This document shows, piece by piece, positions 26,201 through 39,229 of a stretch of 64,000 bases of DNA (position 1 is its first letter; each line of letters begins with the position of its first letter). Source of the stretch: Albula goreensis (taxonomy: Eukaryota > Chordata > Actinopteri > Albuliformes > Albulidae); NCBI GenBank assembly GCA_022829145.1, contig CM040741.1:57746547-57810546 (forward strand), given 5' to 3'. Under the pieces are notes generated by a model. It did not search any database, had not been told where the DNA came from, and saw only the letters and a program-made list of their open reading frames with translations. The position numbers and the translations under genes were made by a program.

Positions 26201-26880
26201 ACTCCTCCAGACAGAACACAGCAATAGTAATGACAGTAACCCTCAAGTGAACATTCCAGTAGGAACAGACTGTATTGTCCTGCTCATCTCATTACACTGT
26301 TTACTGGACAGCAGGCACATTTTTGTCGTCCACTGCCTTCTGTAAAATGCCTCTACCCCCGCTTTTTATTAAAGATGAAAGAAATGCATGTTAGGCAGTA
26401 ATCCTCCCTTTTTGTCAGGTTTCATTGCCAAAAACATATGTCACATTTATTTCATATTAAGATAAGGGGTTTCATTAAACAGGACCATAGATAAAGAAAG
26501 CCCTCTATTGTCACTGAGCCTTTCTTCTAAGTCTTCTGTTGGTTCCACAAAGTCAAGTAACATTATTTGATGATGATATGTATAAATGATTCAATCCAGT
26601 GAAAATGACAGGATATCAGATGCTGGAAATCTGCCAACCTGGTCAGTTTAAATGTTTGAACATTTGTACAACATAATGTTATATATTTTCAATTGAATAT
26701 TTTATTTTGAATTCCATCAGTATGACCCATGACCAGTGAGGTTCCATGTGAGCATGTTTGATGGGCAGATACATAGGGAATGTCAATAAAAGTGATGCAG
26801 AGTGCAGAGAGCATGAATAGACAAGGGGTGGCCTTAGTTCCCCTTTGTGCCATTGAGCTGCCAGGCTTCTTTATGGATAA
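20252..26880. other. Intergenic AT-rich sequence
   Basis: No supported gene. Contains repeat copy B (21069-21231) and an A-run at about 21350-21364. Frames near 23625-24460 and 25278-25517 were inspected and show no domain or splice support. Confidence 0.6.
21069..21231 (+). repeat. Ancient interspersed repeat, copy B
   Basis: Partner of copy A at 17527-17685, same orientation, 3.5 kb away. Shared words include CACAAGTTGAGC (21111-21122) and the GTGCAGGGCAGACAGTGTG stretch, against GCAGGCAGAGTGTGG in copy A. The family is unknown. Confidence 0.5.
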
Positions 26881-27480
26881 CGAGCCTCTTGGCCGCTCTG
26901 AGACTGTCACCTAAGGTGGCCCTCAGTGCGTCAGGATTTCTGTTTCAAAAGCTGTCTTTGTTACCATCAGTATACTCTCAGCCTAAATGAAGCTCTGGTT
27001 CTGCAAATCTCATTGTGGTGTCACTCCTGCACTGGAAATGTGATAAATTGTGCACTGCAGCAGAGGGAGCAGGGTTTATGCAGCTGCATGAGGTTTAATA
27101 GCTGCTTGGGTGACCTCCAGGCCCAGCCGTACCAATTACCAAGAGAAACGCATGCCTGTCATTCTGGGGGTGTGTCGTCTTTCAGGACTCGTTTAACACG
27201 CAATCTCCGCTGAAGAGACCCATCACGTAATGGTTAAACACACTTATCTAAATTGTTGGCAGGACATCTACAGGAAGTTGGAAATTCCGATGTCATGTCT
27301 TCCTCCTTCTATGTGAACAGCCTGCGGAGGCAGCGCAGGACAAAGGGACAAACATAATGGCGGAATTCCATTGAACAGGCCCAGCAAATTATTGGGGGCT
27401 TCGCAGTGGCATTGATCAGAGTGTAAGGCAAAACCTCTGGTGCATCTCAAGGATACAGTTTCTCTGGAAAAACATGAGGA
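26881..27480. promoter_or_regulatory. Candidate conserved non-coding element / enhancer
   Basis: About 600 bp of base-balanced, repeat-free sequence amid AT-rich DNA. Motif-like words are an E-box CAGCTG at 27081-27086, CCAATTAC (homeodomain-like) at 27132-27139, ATCACGTAATGG near 27222, a GATA word CTTATCT near 27243 and ATTATTGGGGGC near 27390. Frames across it (26926-27213 plus, 27268-27450 minus) have no domain. In vertebrates the desert upstream of ITGA1 carries ISL1 enhancers, so an enhancer is plausible. Conservation itself cannot be tested here. Confidence 0.4.
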
Positions 27481-28539
27481 TGATCAATCAGTGCCAGAAG
27501 CAAGGCAGAAGCAGGTCAATAGCAGAGGGCCCTCAGCACCTCCAGCAGCAGCTCCTGATGGATCTGTCCTGGTCAGGAGCAAAACTCCACGTAACCACCA
27601 CTAGACACTGAGGGGCTCTAGGGAGCAGATGGAGACAACTATCAGAACTGGACAAACTTTATAAAGCATGCTGTAAGTATGCATTTCAGAGGCCAGTTTC
27701 CTCTTTATCTGACCAGAAGGAAGTTATCAAGAAGTTGGCAGGCACATGTCCTCCTTGAGGATAATTGTGCCTCAAAGAATAGTCTGTTTACTTAGTTTTC
27801 TCTTAGAGACTATGATTGCTGTAATAGAAGCCATGATTCTGTGGATTCCACTTGGTAAAACAGTTTCATAATCTTCTGAGGTATTTTTCACTTCAGTTAA
27901 GTTTGTTTACATTTTCAGTAATCTGTAACCTAAGTGTAAGAAAGATTTGAATTACAAATTAAAGACAGATGAGAGGTAACCTGTATGGATTTTCAATTAT
28001 CTTTATATTACAGTAAATCTAAGTGTTTAAGGTTTGCTGTAAACAGTACTATTGTACTTCATAAATTCAAGGCTTATACTCAATAATTTCAATTTTTCTC
28101 AACCAGAGGGCCATTATCCCAGAGTAACAACCTGACAGAGTCAAGCTTACTTCACTAGTTCATTTTGATGTTGCTTATCAGTCTTGAGTCTCTTCTTTCA
28201 GGAAGCTGGTGGTTTTCCAAATGCAAAAATAGATGAATGACCCAAGTTCACAGCTAGACTTCCTTAGTTCTGCTGTGTTGTTGATTTCACACCTTTTGTG
28301 CTTGCTTTTGTAAGTGTTAAAAAACCTTTGAAGATATTCTGGGGTATGCCTGATTAAAAAAAAAATTAAACCAACACAAAACATACAGCTGTACACCCTC
28401 CAAACAAAAAACACAAAGAGCAGGAAGTGTTATTTTACGTACACTCGTTTATACTTTGCAGATAACAGTGAGGGTATAAGCATAGTTTTAACTGTGTATA
28501 ACTCAAATGAGGAGACTTTAATCTTAGCTCCCTCAGCTG

Positions 28540-28880
28540 GTATCACAGTTAGACATTGCAGTTGAGACTGGGCTGTAGAGTCTTATGAGAAGTGACAGGC
28601 TGGCTGTACGGGGCCTGGTGAAAGAGGGGAAGGGGAGGGGGTGAGTGGAGCCGTGTTATGAGGGTGTGGACTGAGAGTGCTGCCCGGGAGTGACTCCTCA
28701 GGGCGTGTTATTTCGGCCAGCCCTGACCTACTGTGAGCAATTTCAGCACTCTGGGACAGATAGACTCAGGCCTCAGCTTGTGCCATTGATTTGATTCTAA
28801 TCCGTGTGCCAGAACAGCACTGATTCACGATGATTCATTAAAAAGCAAACGTTTTTTAGCATGGGTGGCTGAGCTTCACT
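28540..28880. promoter_or_regulatory. Candidate conserved non-coding element
   Basis: A composition-balanced block ending in a homeodomain-like segment, with TAATCC (OTX/PITX-type) at 28798-28803 and GATTCATTAAAAAGC near 28830. It also holds a purine-rich stretch at 28624-28642 with three G-runs. It lies immediately left of the G-rich tract. Enhancer-like by appearance only. Confidence 0.35.
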
Positions 28881-28897
28881 ATAGGGTGGAGAGTGGC

Positions 28898-28947
28898 AGG
28901 GAGGCGGGGGGGCAGGATGGGTGGGGAAGGGGGAAGGGAGGGGAGGG
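28898..28947 (+). other. G-rich tract, predicted G-quadruplex
   Basis: From 28923 five G-runs of 3-5 bases are separated by only one or two A residues (GGGGAAGGGGGAAGGGAGGGG, then AGGG). This satisfies the usual four-run G-quadruplex rule with very short loops. More G-runs lie at 28899-28920. It sits between two candidate regulatory blocks. Confidence 0.75.
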
Positions 28948-29029
28948 AGTAGACTGGGGTGAGAAACTCTCCATGCAGTGGGTGCCTTTTGCCCAGAAGG
29001 GAAAGAGATGAAAAAACATTAGCTATTTG

Positions 29030-29310
29030 TGTCTTGCTGAGTTTTGACAGTTCCTGCTCCGGGGCCTGGATTTATACCCCATTACTACAGCCTGTCCAGG
29101 CTCTAGTTGGTGCATTATGTTCCGTGTCGTATCCCATTAGTCTGGAGGTGCGTGATGTCCATTGAGAGAAATGGTTGTGCTCCAGAAGGCCTCGATGGAG
29201 CACAGCCGCTGTCGCAGTATGGACTGTGATATTGCATACACTTTCTGGTGCATCCACTGTTACTCATTCCGTCACAGCCTGTTTGGAGGAAAATATCAGA
29301 TCCTGTTAAA
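29030..29310. promoter_or_regulatory. Candidate conserved non-coding element
   Basis: Repeat-free, base-balanced sequence with CCCATTAGTCTGG near 29134, GTGCGTGATGTCC near 29149 and a tight cluster of CpGs at 29180-29275 (CCTCGATGG, GCCGCTGTCGC, TTCCGTCAC). Overlapping open frames on both strands have no domain and are probably chance. This may be one unit with the blocks at 28.5 and 28.9 kb. Confidence 0.35.
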
Positions 29311-30915
29311 CCCCCAGCTGGGATGTTTACCTGTTTTTAGGACAAACTGACTCCTGGAATAAGGTTAGGGTTAATTTATTGGTCTGGCTCGCTGTGCGTC
29401 TGGAACACAGCACAAGCAGTGGAGGGGTTGTGGAAAATAGGCCAGATGTTTTACTGACATTTGCTCAACTCCTGAATCTGTGCTATCTTCTCAACTGGCA
29501 GAGGAATTATTAGAGATCTTGTTATTTTATCCAGACTCATGAACTGATATATTCTGAGCTATAATATTTTTTGATACTTTTCTGACCTTTTTTGAGGTCT
29601 TGTTACATATGTATATATCCAAATGTTACATATTTCATATCACTGTCTTTCAACAATGATCATGGATACTAATGTTATAAATGAAAGGAATAAAGCATTG
29701 GTGACATGTATGATACTAATTAGCAAATGGTTACTGCTTGTAAAATGATGGCCATAATTCTTCTCTTTATAACTCTTCAAGTTTTTGTTATTCTGTAAAC
29801 ATAGTTCACTCAAACATTGTTTTCCTATTGAACTTGTGTGATGTGTGACATGACGGTCTGAAATGCACTGGCTTGATGTTCCATTAAATGATCGATGTGG
29901 ATAAGTGACTTCTGAATGCGTGCTCCTGGACTTCAAAAGGTCAGTATTTGTTAGTTCATCGGCAGAGTGATTAATCAATCAATACTGCAGGCTGAGGGGT
30001 GGGGGGTGGGGAAGGGGTGCAGGAACCAAATGATTCTTCTGTTTACAGAGAAAGGCTCAACACAGTTACTGAATGTTTGAAAAAGCTCTTAAAAAAGGTT
30101 AAAACGTTTAAATCTTCAATCAGCATCGATGCTTTCCCCATTGTGTTCACATGAATAAATTATGCAAGAGAGCCAGTTTTATGCTCTGAAATCTTTATCC
30201 CCCTCAAGACCACCATTACTGAAATTCACTCTCACCTCTTTTATGGGAAGGATCTAGGGTGGGCTGATCTCTTCTACAGTTTGTGCAATAGTATTTATGA
30301 TTAAATATGCATCATGTGTAATGGCATACAGGGTCAGCCATTGTGCTACAGTAGACTGCACAAAGAGAGGAAAGCAGTCTTATTGGTGCATAACTATGAT
30401 AATTAACATTAACAGGCCTACGGGAAAAAAACACAAGGGTACAGAACAGACATTGCCAAACTCCCATGAGGATGCATTACTTTGTGATACAGACTAAATT
30501 AAATAAATGTTACTATTGATTTAATGATGTTACTGGACTTAATGAACAGAATTCTCAGAGTGGAGAATACTGTAATACTGGGTGATTCTCTAATAAAGAA
30601 TTTTTGTTTTTCAAAGGGGAATCTCTGTAAATATTTATTCATTCAAAAAAATATATAAACATATATACACACACACATCCATGTACACACACACATCTAT
30701 ATATAGAGTAGTTTTTTTTAAAAAAAAAATCATCAGCAGAGTGAAACCTTTGTTTTTTAGAAGGCTTTATCGGGTGGCTGTTTCTGGGTATACATACTAA
30801 TTGTTTGTTTATATGAACATTTGTTCCTTAATACAAATACAGAAATGAGCCTGCTTTAACAGCACCATATTTGTGTGCACACACTAGTCCATGTGTACTG
30901 GAGACTCCACATATT
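29311..30915. other. Intergenic sequence with a second G-rich tract and AC/AT simple sequence
   Basis: Contains a G-quadruplex-type tract at 29996-30017 and an AT/CA-rich low-complexity patch at about 30643-30708. No coding support. Confidence 0.6.
29996..30017 (+). other. Predicted G-quadruplex
   Basis: GGGG, T, GGGGGG, T, GGGG, AA, GGGG: four runs of at least four G with loops of one or two bases. This is among the strongest forms of the motif. It lies about 1.05 kb right of the tract at 28.9 kb on the same strand. Confidence 0.8.
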
Positions 30916-31200
30916 TAAACACGCTAAAAGATCTCTCCAACTGTGATGAAATACAGAGCGCTAATCCATAATTAGCTCAAAGGAAAATAATGCACTCTCT
31001 CACAATTAAGAAACAATATACACAGAGGCCCCCTGCTTGGGATTCCTCATTAAAAATCTAATCCTGGCTGCTCCAGTAGTTAATATTTAATGGAACGAAG
31101 TTCTCTGATCTGAGTTGGTTGCCATTGACATCTAATCAAGACTTTATTTTGCTACATGCAAGCTTTAATAGGTATTAAATGAATAAAACTAAATTCTGTG
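30916..31200. promoter_or_regulatory. Candidate homeodomain-rich enhancer
   Basis: Dense homeodomain-type words: TAATCC at 30962-30967 and again at 31059-31064, TAATTAG at 30969-30975, CAATTAA at 31003-31009, plus TTAATATTTAATGG near 31080 and ATTAAATGAATAA near 31172. CATCTAATCAAG near 31128 also fits. In an AT-rich background some of these arise by chance, but the grouping within 250 bp and the mixed-composition spacers resemble vertebrate neural enhancers. Confidence 0.35.
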
Positions 31201-34200
31201 CATAATGAAGGAAATTAAGTGATGCAAGAAATTAAGCATACAGGGAGGATAACAAGAAGACTGGGGGGTTTGGCCATTAGTTTATTTGCTGAGACATGAA
31301 AAGGAACTGCAGATACTTCCTTCACCAGAGGGTGGCAGTGTTCCCTTATTCTCCTGCATATTTGTTATTTGTACCACAAGATAATCCATACAATATGGAT
31401 TTTGCACATTCACATACATTATATGCATGCCATGACTTGTTTAAATGAATTGAATGCAGTGCCTGTTGAAAACCCTGTTTCTCCTTTTTTAGTAATGTTG
31501 AGTGTTAAAAGCTTTTGGGATAATGCTAGTGATGACAGGGTTCTTTCTCTGTAGCACACAACTCACTTTGAGTTCTGCTACACTTCATTTCTGGTTGAAA
31601 ACTTTATCTTAGCTGGCATATTGATAAGAGAGACTGTTTTCACTCTTGTGTTTCAAAGACGAATACATTTCCTCCTTAATGCCTTCTGTATTTGAATAAC
31701 CCATGTGTTTATAACCCTCAGGCAATACAACATAATAAGATTAATTATCCGGTATGCAGGGGTCAGAAATGTTGGATTTCAATGTAAAGACAATGGGCTT
31801 TATCAGCCCTGCAGGTGCGGGGCATAACTGGCCATAGTACTGCCCAGCCATGGGGAATCTCAGGAGCCAGGACTGGCTTATCCTGAAAAGAGCTTCAGAT
31901 TGAACCTCAGATTGAGAACTCATTACATCTGCACCGACAGCACACAATGTGGAAAACCCTGACACAATGACAGAACAGCAGAACCAATTAAAGATATTTC
32001 AGCAATACGATGAGCTAATGAATGCAGTTAGAATTTTAAAACTTTAAATGAAAATTTAAATATCTTGCTCCAAAATTAAATAGATCTTATATGAATTCAC
32101 ATATTACAATTTTATAAGAGGATAACACAACAAAGGATACTCTATTTGAAAAGATTTTGAGACACAACAGGCTGGCAGAAAAAGTAGCATTGGATGTAAA
32201 TCCAGCTGGAGATGAATGAACGTTCCCTCCTGTTTTTGATTTCATTTGAAAGCTTAGCTCCTCAGGCTTACCTTCCAATCAAGTTCCTACCAATCACCAA
32301 TCTCTGGAATCATCAACATCTTTCACTAGAGGATTATTTCACTTACATAGGTGTTTCTTGGAAAGAATGTGACTTGATTTCCTATGATTTCATGTTATAC
32401 ATTCAAAGTAAACAGCTAATGACTGCCATTACAAAAAGTAATGCTGCATTAAATGTATCATTAGTGTTGATGTTGCTGGTGATATGGACTGAATCCATGT
32501 GTAGTCACCAGACAGAAATAGCAAAAGTGTTCTGATTGGCTGGTCCTGTTCTGCCCAGGCTCCACCCATCACATTTAGGCACCATGAATGGGACCAATCA
32601 TTACATTATCAGGGCTTATCCAATATACCAGGAGGCCAATTTATACCACACAAACCACTGCTGAGGGTCATGGTCTTTCTCAGAGTAATTAAAATGAATT
32701 GATTTTAGTTTTCATTTACTTTGAAGAACTATTGGGCAATATAATTGTCAAAGGAAAAGCAGCTACTGAATTATTTTTTTTCCCAATATGGCCAATAAGA
32801 ACACTATAATAGTTTAATAACATATAATATGCAAAACCCTTTGGTGGTGAAAAAAGATACATAACTTTGTATTTAGTACATAGTATATAAAGCCTTTTTG
32901 CAAATCTCCAACAAATGATAGTGTCAAAGTTAAATGATTGTAATTGGTGAATACAGAATGAACAATATCTTAGCATGATAAATTAAAAATGTACAATATT
33001 TGATATTCACTTGACATAAATCACATCATTGACTTGATCATATCTGCTCCTGTGCCAATAGAAAGATCAGATACTGAAAAATCATTCAAGCCACGACGAA
33101 GCTGCTTACTGCATGTGTTTTATATGAAAATATAGTTTTTGGAAGGAAGTAGTCAGAAAATAAATTAAACAAAGCTTTTATGGGGTGTTCGATGAAACTG
33201 AACAGTCTATCCCAGCCATTTAGTGCACTGTGCATAAAAGTATATACCTCAATATTGGAATGACCCACGATGAGCTAATCTGTTACTCTTAAGCCTTGAG
33301 TTGCAGGAAATGATATGGAAATGTATATAGTTTTACAGGTGCCATTTGGTATGTATGGAACTGAACACTATATGTTGTTCATTTCAATGAACTGTTCACC
33401 AAGAGCAATTAATCACAAGAGAAAGACCTTGGCACAATAGGCAGTGTTTGAGAAAGGCAGCGATCAGCGATTTAGAGTTCTTTGTTGAGTACAAGTTCCA
33501 CGTAATATCAACTTCAAAGAGATGGCACAGATCCCAGGACATGTTGCCAGAGGGAGATCTCTGCCATATCACAGCCATAAAATCACATTAATGCTATTCT
33601 ATGCATGACAGGCCTTGGTAACAAGACCCATTTCTGTGTTACCGGGTAGTAAAATACCACAGAGCAGTAAATGTTATATGTTCATATAGTTTCATATAAA
33701 GTGCAGGGGAGATGGACAGATAGTGCTTAATTAATATTGATTTATTCAAACGTCACTCAATATTATGCATTGGGTATACAGTACCTCTCTTAGAGGGTCT
33801 GAATTCATTCAAGCTAAAGTGAAATACAAATGTTACTCCACTTGAAAAACATCTGATTGTATTTATTTGCAAATACAGTCAACAAAAAAATCTTGAATAC
33901 AAGCAAAATAACAGTCAGAATAGAAAGGAAAGTATATTTCATGTTTTGTTACACTGTCCACTCCAAAAGGTCATAAATAATCTACAAACTAAAATGAAGA
34001 ACAGTAAAGATTTAGCTGGTTGTTTATCACCCTCTGGACCATGCATGGCAAAGCTTGCATTACTGCATTGTTCCGTAGGTGTTTGAAATAAAATGAGGGT
34101 TTAAAAGTAAACGGTTCAATCTCTTTGGGAATGGCTGAGAACTTTTGAGAATGTGCTTGACTCAGATAATGCTCTTAGATCGATGAAGGCCACAAAAAAT

Positions 34201-34639
34201 GGTTTGGACAGGGATTCAGTTCTCATTCTCTGTTTCTCCATCCTCATTCTCCTCTTACTTGACTGGATCCTACGTGTATGTCTAAAAAAGCTAACTCAAG
34301 TGTGAAATCCATGTTTACTAAAACCAACTGAATTGTGACTTGCCATGGTACTTGAAATCCCTTACACACACTGAAGCATTCAGCAAATGTATGAAATCAC
34401 ATAATATAGTCAGCTGCAATTTAATCAATTGCATTAAAGAAATGTTGTACCTTTTGAATATGCATTTCTTCCCCAAGTGTCTCAAATTACATAATTGTCC
34501 AGACAAATTTAAAGTCATGTGCAAGTCATCAATCCATCCTGATTAGATGAGTCTTGCTGATACCAAAACCTGATACACATAGGTGTTTAAAGACTAAGTT
34601 TTAGAAACACTGATTACTGTATAGTACAGTAAACATGGT
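31201..34639. other. Intergenic AT-rich sequence
   Basis: No gene, transposon or strong motif cluster recognised. The open frames of 60-107 codons (for example 32212-32535) lack domains or splice support. Confidence 0.55.
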
Positions 34640-35098
34640 TCTGTCCCAAAAACCTGTTTAGAATTAGATCTTCTCCATGCCAAACCCTAAACTTTGGAAC
34701 TCACTGCCAGAAAACATCAGAAGGGCATTGATACTCCCTACCTTAAAGTCCCTTTTAAAAGCCATCGGTTGAAACTGCTTTTTATCCTTTGTCATCATCT
34801 AAATTATATTTTAATGTTGTTCATGTATTTTGAATTGCACAAGCCTCATTTGAACCGTCTGTTTTGATTTTTGGCCGTATTTTAAGTGCATTTCTTCTGT
34901 CTTGTTAAATTACTCTTTTTCTCTCTGATTGTTATTTTATGTTGTACTATTTGGAAAGGTCTTTGAACACCATGAAAGAAAAGTACTTTTTGATTTTTAT
35001 TAGTTTTATTATTTAGTTCTGTTTTGATCGCACAATATGCATCAGCACTCCCAAGTTGAAAATAAATTAATAAATACATACATACATAAATAAATACA
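34640..35098 (+). mobile_element. 5'-truncated non-LTR retrotransposon (LINE), 3' end
   Basis: From about 34674 to the TGA at 34770-34772 the plus strand encodes MPNPKLWNSLPENIRRALIL and then PTLKSLLKAIG. The KLWNSLPxxIRxA word followed by xLxxFKSxLK-like sequence is the classic C-terminus of the reverse-transcriptase ORF of L2/CR1/Rex-type LINEs. A 3' UTR of about 285 bp follows, then a simple A-rich tail (AAATAAAT, CATACATA, 35058-35098) as found on such elements. The 5' part is missing. Exact family not determined. Confidence 0.7.
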
Positions 35099-38000
35099 GA
35101 GTGGGCAGTCTGATTGGTGCTCCACAGACACCTGGTCCCAGTTGTGGTCCTCATCCTGCCCCCATCTGGGCCGCTGCAGGACAGATTTGTGGTGTCAGTT
35201 GGAGAGGTCTGCCAGCTCCTCTTAAAGGAGATCTGTGTTACTCCACCACTTGCCTGGTGCTGTGATCTGGCCTTGTACCATATGGGGGAGGTGAGCCATG
35301 AGTGAATGTGTGGTGTCCTTTTCCTCGCAGCCAGCTGGCCAAGGAACTGCTCTCAAAACCGAGCAGGAGTCGCACAGCACATCTCACTCTGTGGTCTATG
35401 CCATGCTTCTGCTGGATGATTGTACTCTGTATTGTAAATCACAACAGGATGATTTCATCCTACCCATGTTGGTACTTATGGGCTTAACTCTCATGACTGC
35501 AAATTACTTCCATCATTGGCAATCAGGGTTTTTAATAAAGTAAATCAGACATCTAAGTGTATTTACAGGTTAATATTCTCATGGCTAATTGGGCTCAGTA
35601 TCCATAACCCGCAACAGACTCCCACTTTTTTTCTATGCCCCAGCTAAATGTTTATGAATACAGTACGGTTTCTAACTACTCAAAAGGTGAACTTGTTCTT
35701 TGCAAATCTGCATAATGCCAATTACATCTGAAGATTAAGAGTTTGGTTATGTTCTTGCATATTTAATTCATATTTGCATACTACTTACAGTTAACAAACC
35801 TGCATCAGTCTGTGGCTGATTCTGAAACTAGTATGCAAAAGTGAACAGGCACAGAAATATCCTCAGGGCTTTCTTCCATGATTGAGAAGACTGATAAGCA
35901 TTCAATGAACTGAGGAGTGCGTCCATGTTGTTATTCACAGAAAAGCATATTTGTTTTGTCAACAAATAGCACTTGTTGTAAAAATATGATTAGAAATACT
36001 GATGGCCTCTTTTCAAAATGCTTCAAGCTTCAGTAAGCTTCATACATGTATGCAGTATACGAATAAAGTCAACGTTCATGGCATAGCGACCAAAAATCTA
36101 ATTATGAAATCAATTTGTCTTTTACACATTGGTACAGTAGCTAGTTATTGCTAAATTTTCTCTGAATGATCTTTGGAGTATAGCAAGGTAAAAACCAAAG
36201 GAGGTCCTGGGTCTGTAATCTTGACATATTTCAGACCATATTTGGTTTCTGGATTAGGATTTAACCCAAAAACACACTTAGAGCTGCTCAGCAAGCTGGC
36301 AGTGAGAGCAGAGAGACAGGAGTGGTACTCTTAGTGCATTACCAGCAGGGTTTTATAAGGGGTTTTAAGGGGGATTTATTTGCTTGAAGAACAATTTCGA
36401 ATTTTAGACAATAGCCTGTGCAAATGGGTTATCTGTGGGAGGGAATGTTTGTTGATAATTTCATAAGAAACTTGTTTGTTACAAAAGAGAAATACATCAC
36501 AAAAATTAATTCCAAAATATTATACTCCAGTTTTTCTATTATTGTAGAGAAGAATATACCAATTTTAGATTATTATCTGAGATTGTATTATATTATGTTT
36601 CAAAAGCAGACACAATTTATTGATTGTTTGCTTTCCCGAAGAGAGGCTATATCCTAAGAGCACTCAGATTGATTTGTTTAAAAAAGAGAGGTAATGATTT
36701 CTCTCCATGAGGAAAATAGGTAACCTGTATAAAAGCTGGAAGCTCAGGCTAAAGATTCTGCTATCCAGAGAGCCACAGATTCAATAGGGTCAGCCTCACA
36801 GGATTTCAAAAATTATGACTGTGGGCCTTAATGTTGGCTATAGATAAACAGACAGCAAAGAATAAAGAATACAATATTCACATGTTACTAGCATCTGTGA
36901 CATAAACAGAGAGTGAAAGGAGATTATTCAAGCATAAATGCAGCTTTAACTTTCTTAATTCCTGTAGGCATAATCTAATCGAATCTTCTTCAATCCAATT
37001 GTTAATGCTGGCTACACATGGGATTAAAATGGTGCTTTGCTTTGTGGGCCATTTGGCAGTGAGGTAGCATATGTGGTGGATATTCGTGGACTGGCATGAA
37101 GAAGAATGAGATGAGAATCAGAGAAAAAGTGAACATGCTGGTTTTTGATCAGCCTAAAGCCTGAATTGGCATTGATTTATTTGGGCTTGATCATGGCGCG
37201 GCATGGATCTAACTATTACCAAATATAATTTTCATCTAGCAATTTGTGGATATTTTGTGACACTTAAGTAAAAGACCCCTTTGTGTTGTCCATAACTTTT
37301 CACAAGACATTTTAAAAGTAACATATTTCATCAGATCAAATTGTTTCATTTTATATACTTTCCAACTCATTCTATATGAGTATACATTAGTTATAAATGA
37401 ATGAATATAGTTTTTCCTAACATTTACCAAAATGTTTTACTGGGTACACAGGCTTCCCTTGATCATTCATGCCACCATGGCATTAACAACATTATTATCC
37501 ACAAATCTTTATTAAGTCAAATGAGAGCATTTGTAGGGTAGACAGCTTAGACCGCACTGCTCTTTTGCCCACTATGCCTGGCTTGGTTATGTGATTGAGA
37601 TTGATTCTGATACCCACCATCTTGGCCCACCTCTGACCCGAAGCTGTGGCTTTGTCACTGCCGATGCCTGTGTCATGATCACAGTCATGTTAAATAGGAA
37701 ATGGGTTGCTTGCGTAAGAGCTTTACCCTAAATGGGGATTCAGGCTATAACATGGAGATGGAAATGTTTGATAGCTGGATTAGACTTTCACTGACTAGAA
37801 GAAAATTGCAAAGAGCTTAAGTGTGTTAATACACCATTATTACTGATCCATGCTATGTCACTGGGAAGGCATATATTGATATGATTGCTCTCATGCCATT
37901 GTATAATATCCTATTTCCCTTGTCGACATTGCTTCACAATGAGTATATGTCTGTATTACAGAATATATATTTGTGTGATATTATAATTCTTAAAGAAATG

Positions 38001-38560
38001 CTGAAATGAAAAAATATATACTTTTAAATTTTACATTTTTAATGACAGTGGGTCTGACAAAGGAGAGTTTGATTACTGGTTGAGCACAAACAGCAGGTAA
38101 CATCAGCTCAGATTACTACATCTTAAAAAACACCAAATAGCCCTTATTTTAGGAACAAATCTGAGGAAAAATTAAATTCTTTCTTGCACTCATGAGTTTG
38201 GGGCCAGCTGGTGCAGGCTGTGTTGATTGCGTTTGCATTAAGTATGTATTCAGTGATAAGGTTGTCCTGTGTCAGATTTCCATAGTAGACAAATATTTGA
38301 AATGGGTTGGATGCCATGTGTTCATGACACCATTAAGAGTGTGGGTCTAGTGAATCCTTTGACACTGAGTTTCACATTCCCTGGTGTCATAGCGCTTATC
38401 TACCTCTGGCTTTCAACACAGTCTGGGGATGCATAGCGGTAGCATAGTGTTAGGCTATGAGCCCTGTCCCTTCTTTCCTCAAACCTGCAGTGCTCAGTGA
38501 TGGTCTGCTTAATAGCTATATGAATGTGACAGCATATTCTTTATGTTGCATTGAAAACTT
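35099..38560. other. Intergenic sequence; first 250 bp GC-richer
   Basis: 35100-35345 is more GC-rich than what follows and ends in a plus-strand acceptor-like TCCTTTTCCTCGCAG near 35335, without coding support. The rest is AT-rich unique sequence. A mixed-composition patch at about 37560-37700 is unremarkable otherwise. Confidence 0.5.
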
Positions 38561-38730
38561 TTAGCATAACCTGTCAGGATTTTTGCTCTCCACTGATCCA
38601 TGGAGAGGCCTCGGAGTGATCAGCTCACATTTCTACAGATCTGTGGCCCATAGGCCAATCAGTGACTCATACTGTCTTGTTCAGAAACCATATGCTGCCT
38701 GTCTGTGGTCTTCTTGCTCTGAGCAACTTC
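38561..38730. promoter_or_regulatory. Weak candidate regulatory block
   Basis: A short base-balanced stretch with CCATGGAGAGGCCTCGG near 38598 and CCAATCAGTGACTCA near 38656, which contains a CCAAT box next to an AP-1-like TGACTCA. Supported only by appearance. Confidence 0.2.
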
Positions 38731-39229
38731 AAAGTGTATTTGAAAAATATTAATGGTAGGATGTGCAATAGCGCCAATGGGAGAAAAACCACAAGGAAAA
38801 CTTGGCCATATGCTACCCTGTAAATTTGCTGGATTTATTTTTATTTAGTAATTCCATGCAAAGACCTGTCCTCTTAATTTTAAGTTGTGAATTATGGTAA
38901 ATGGATAATAAAGAAAGAAAGATCTGTAGATTCTGCAGCTACTGTTATATGTACTTCTATATATTTCAACCAGGATTTTAACACCCAAAGTTAGCCTGTT
39001 CCTCTAACAAAGTTTAAAAAAATTTCTTTCATGTACATGCAACCTTTCTCTCTGATACTAATTAATCACTTATGAAGCATTATAGTCAATATGTATGATA
39101 CACATTCAGATGCAAATCTGGAATATATTTTGGTTACAAAACAATATTGAATACCATAATCCACACAAGCCTAATGTGACCAAATATTGAAAATGAGCAA
39201 AACAGGAATAACAAATCAATAAAATACTG

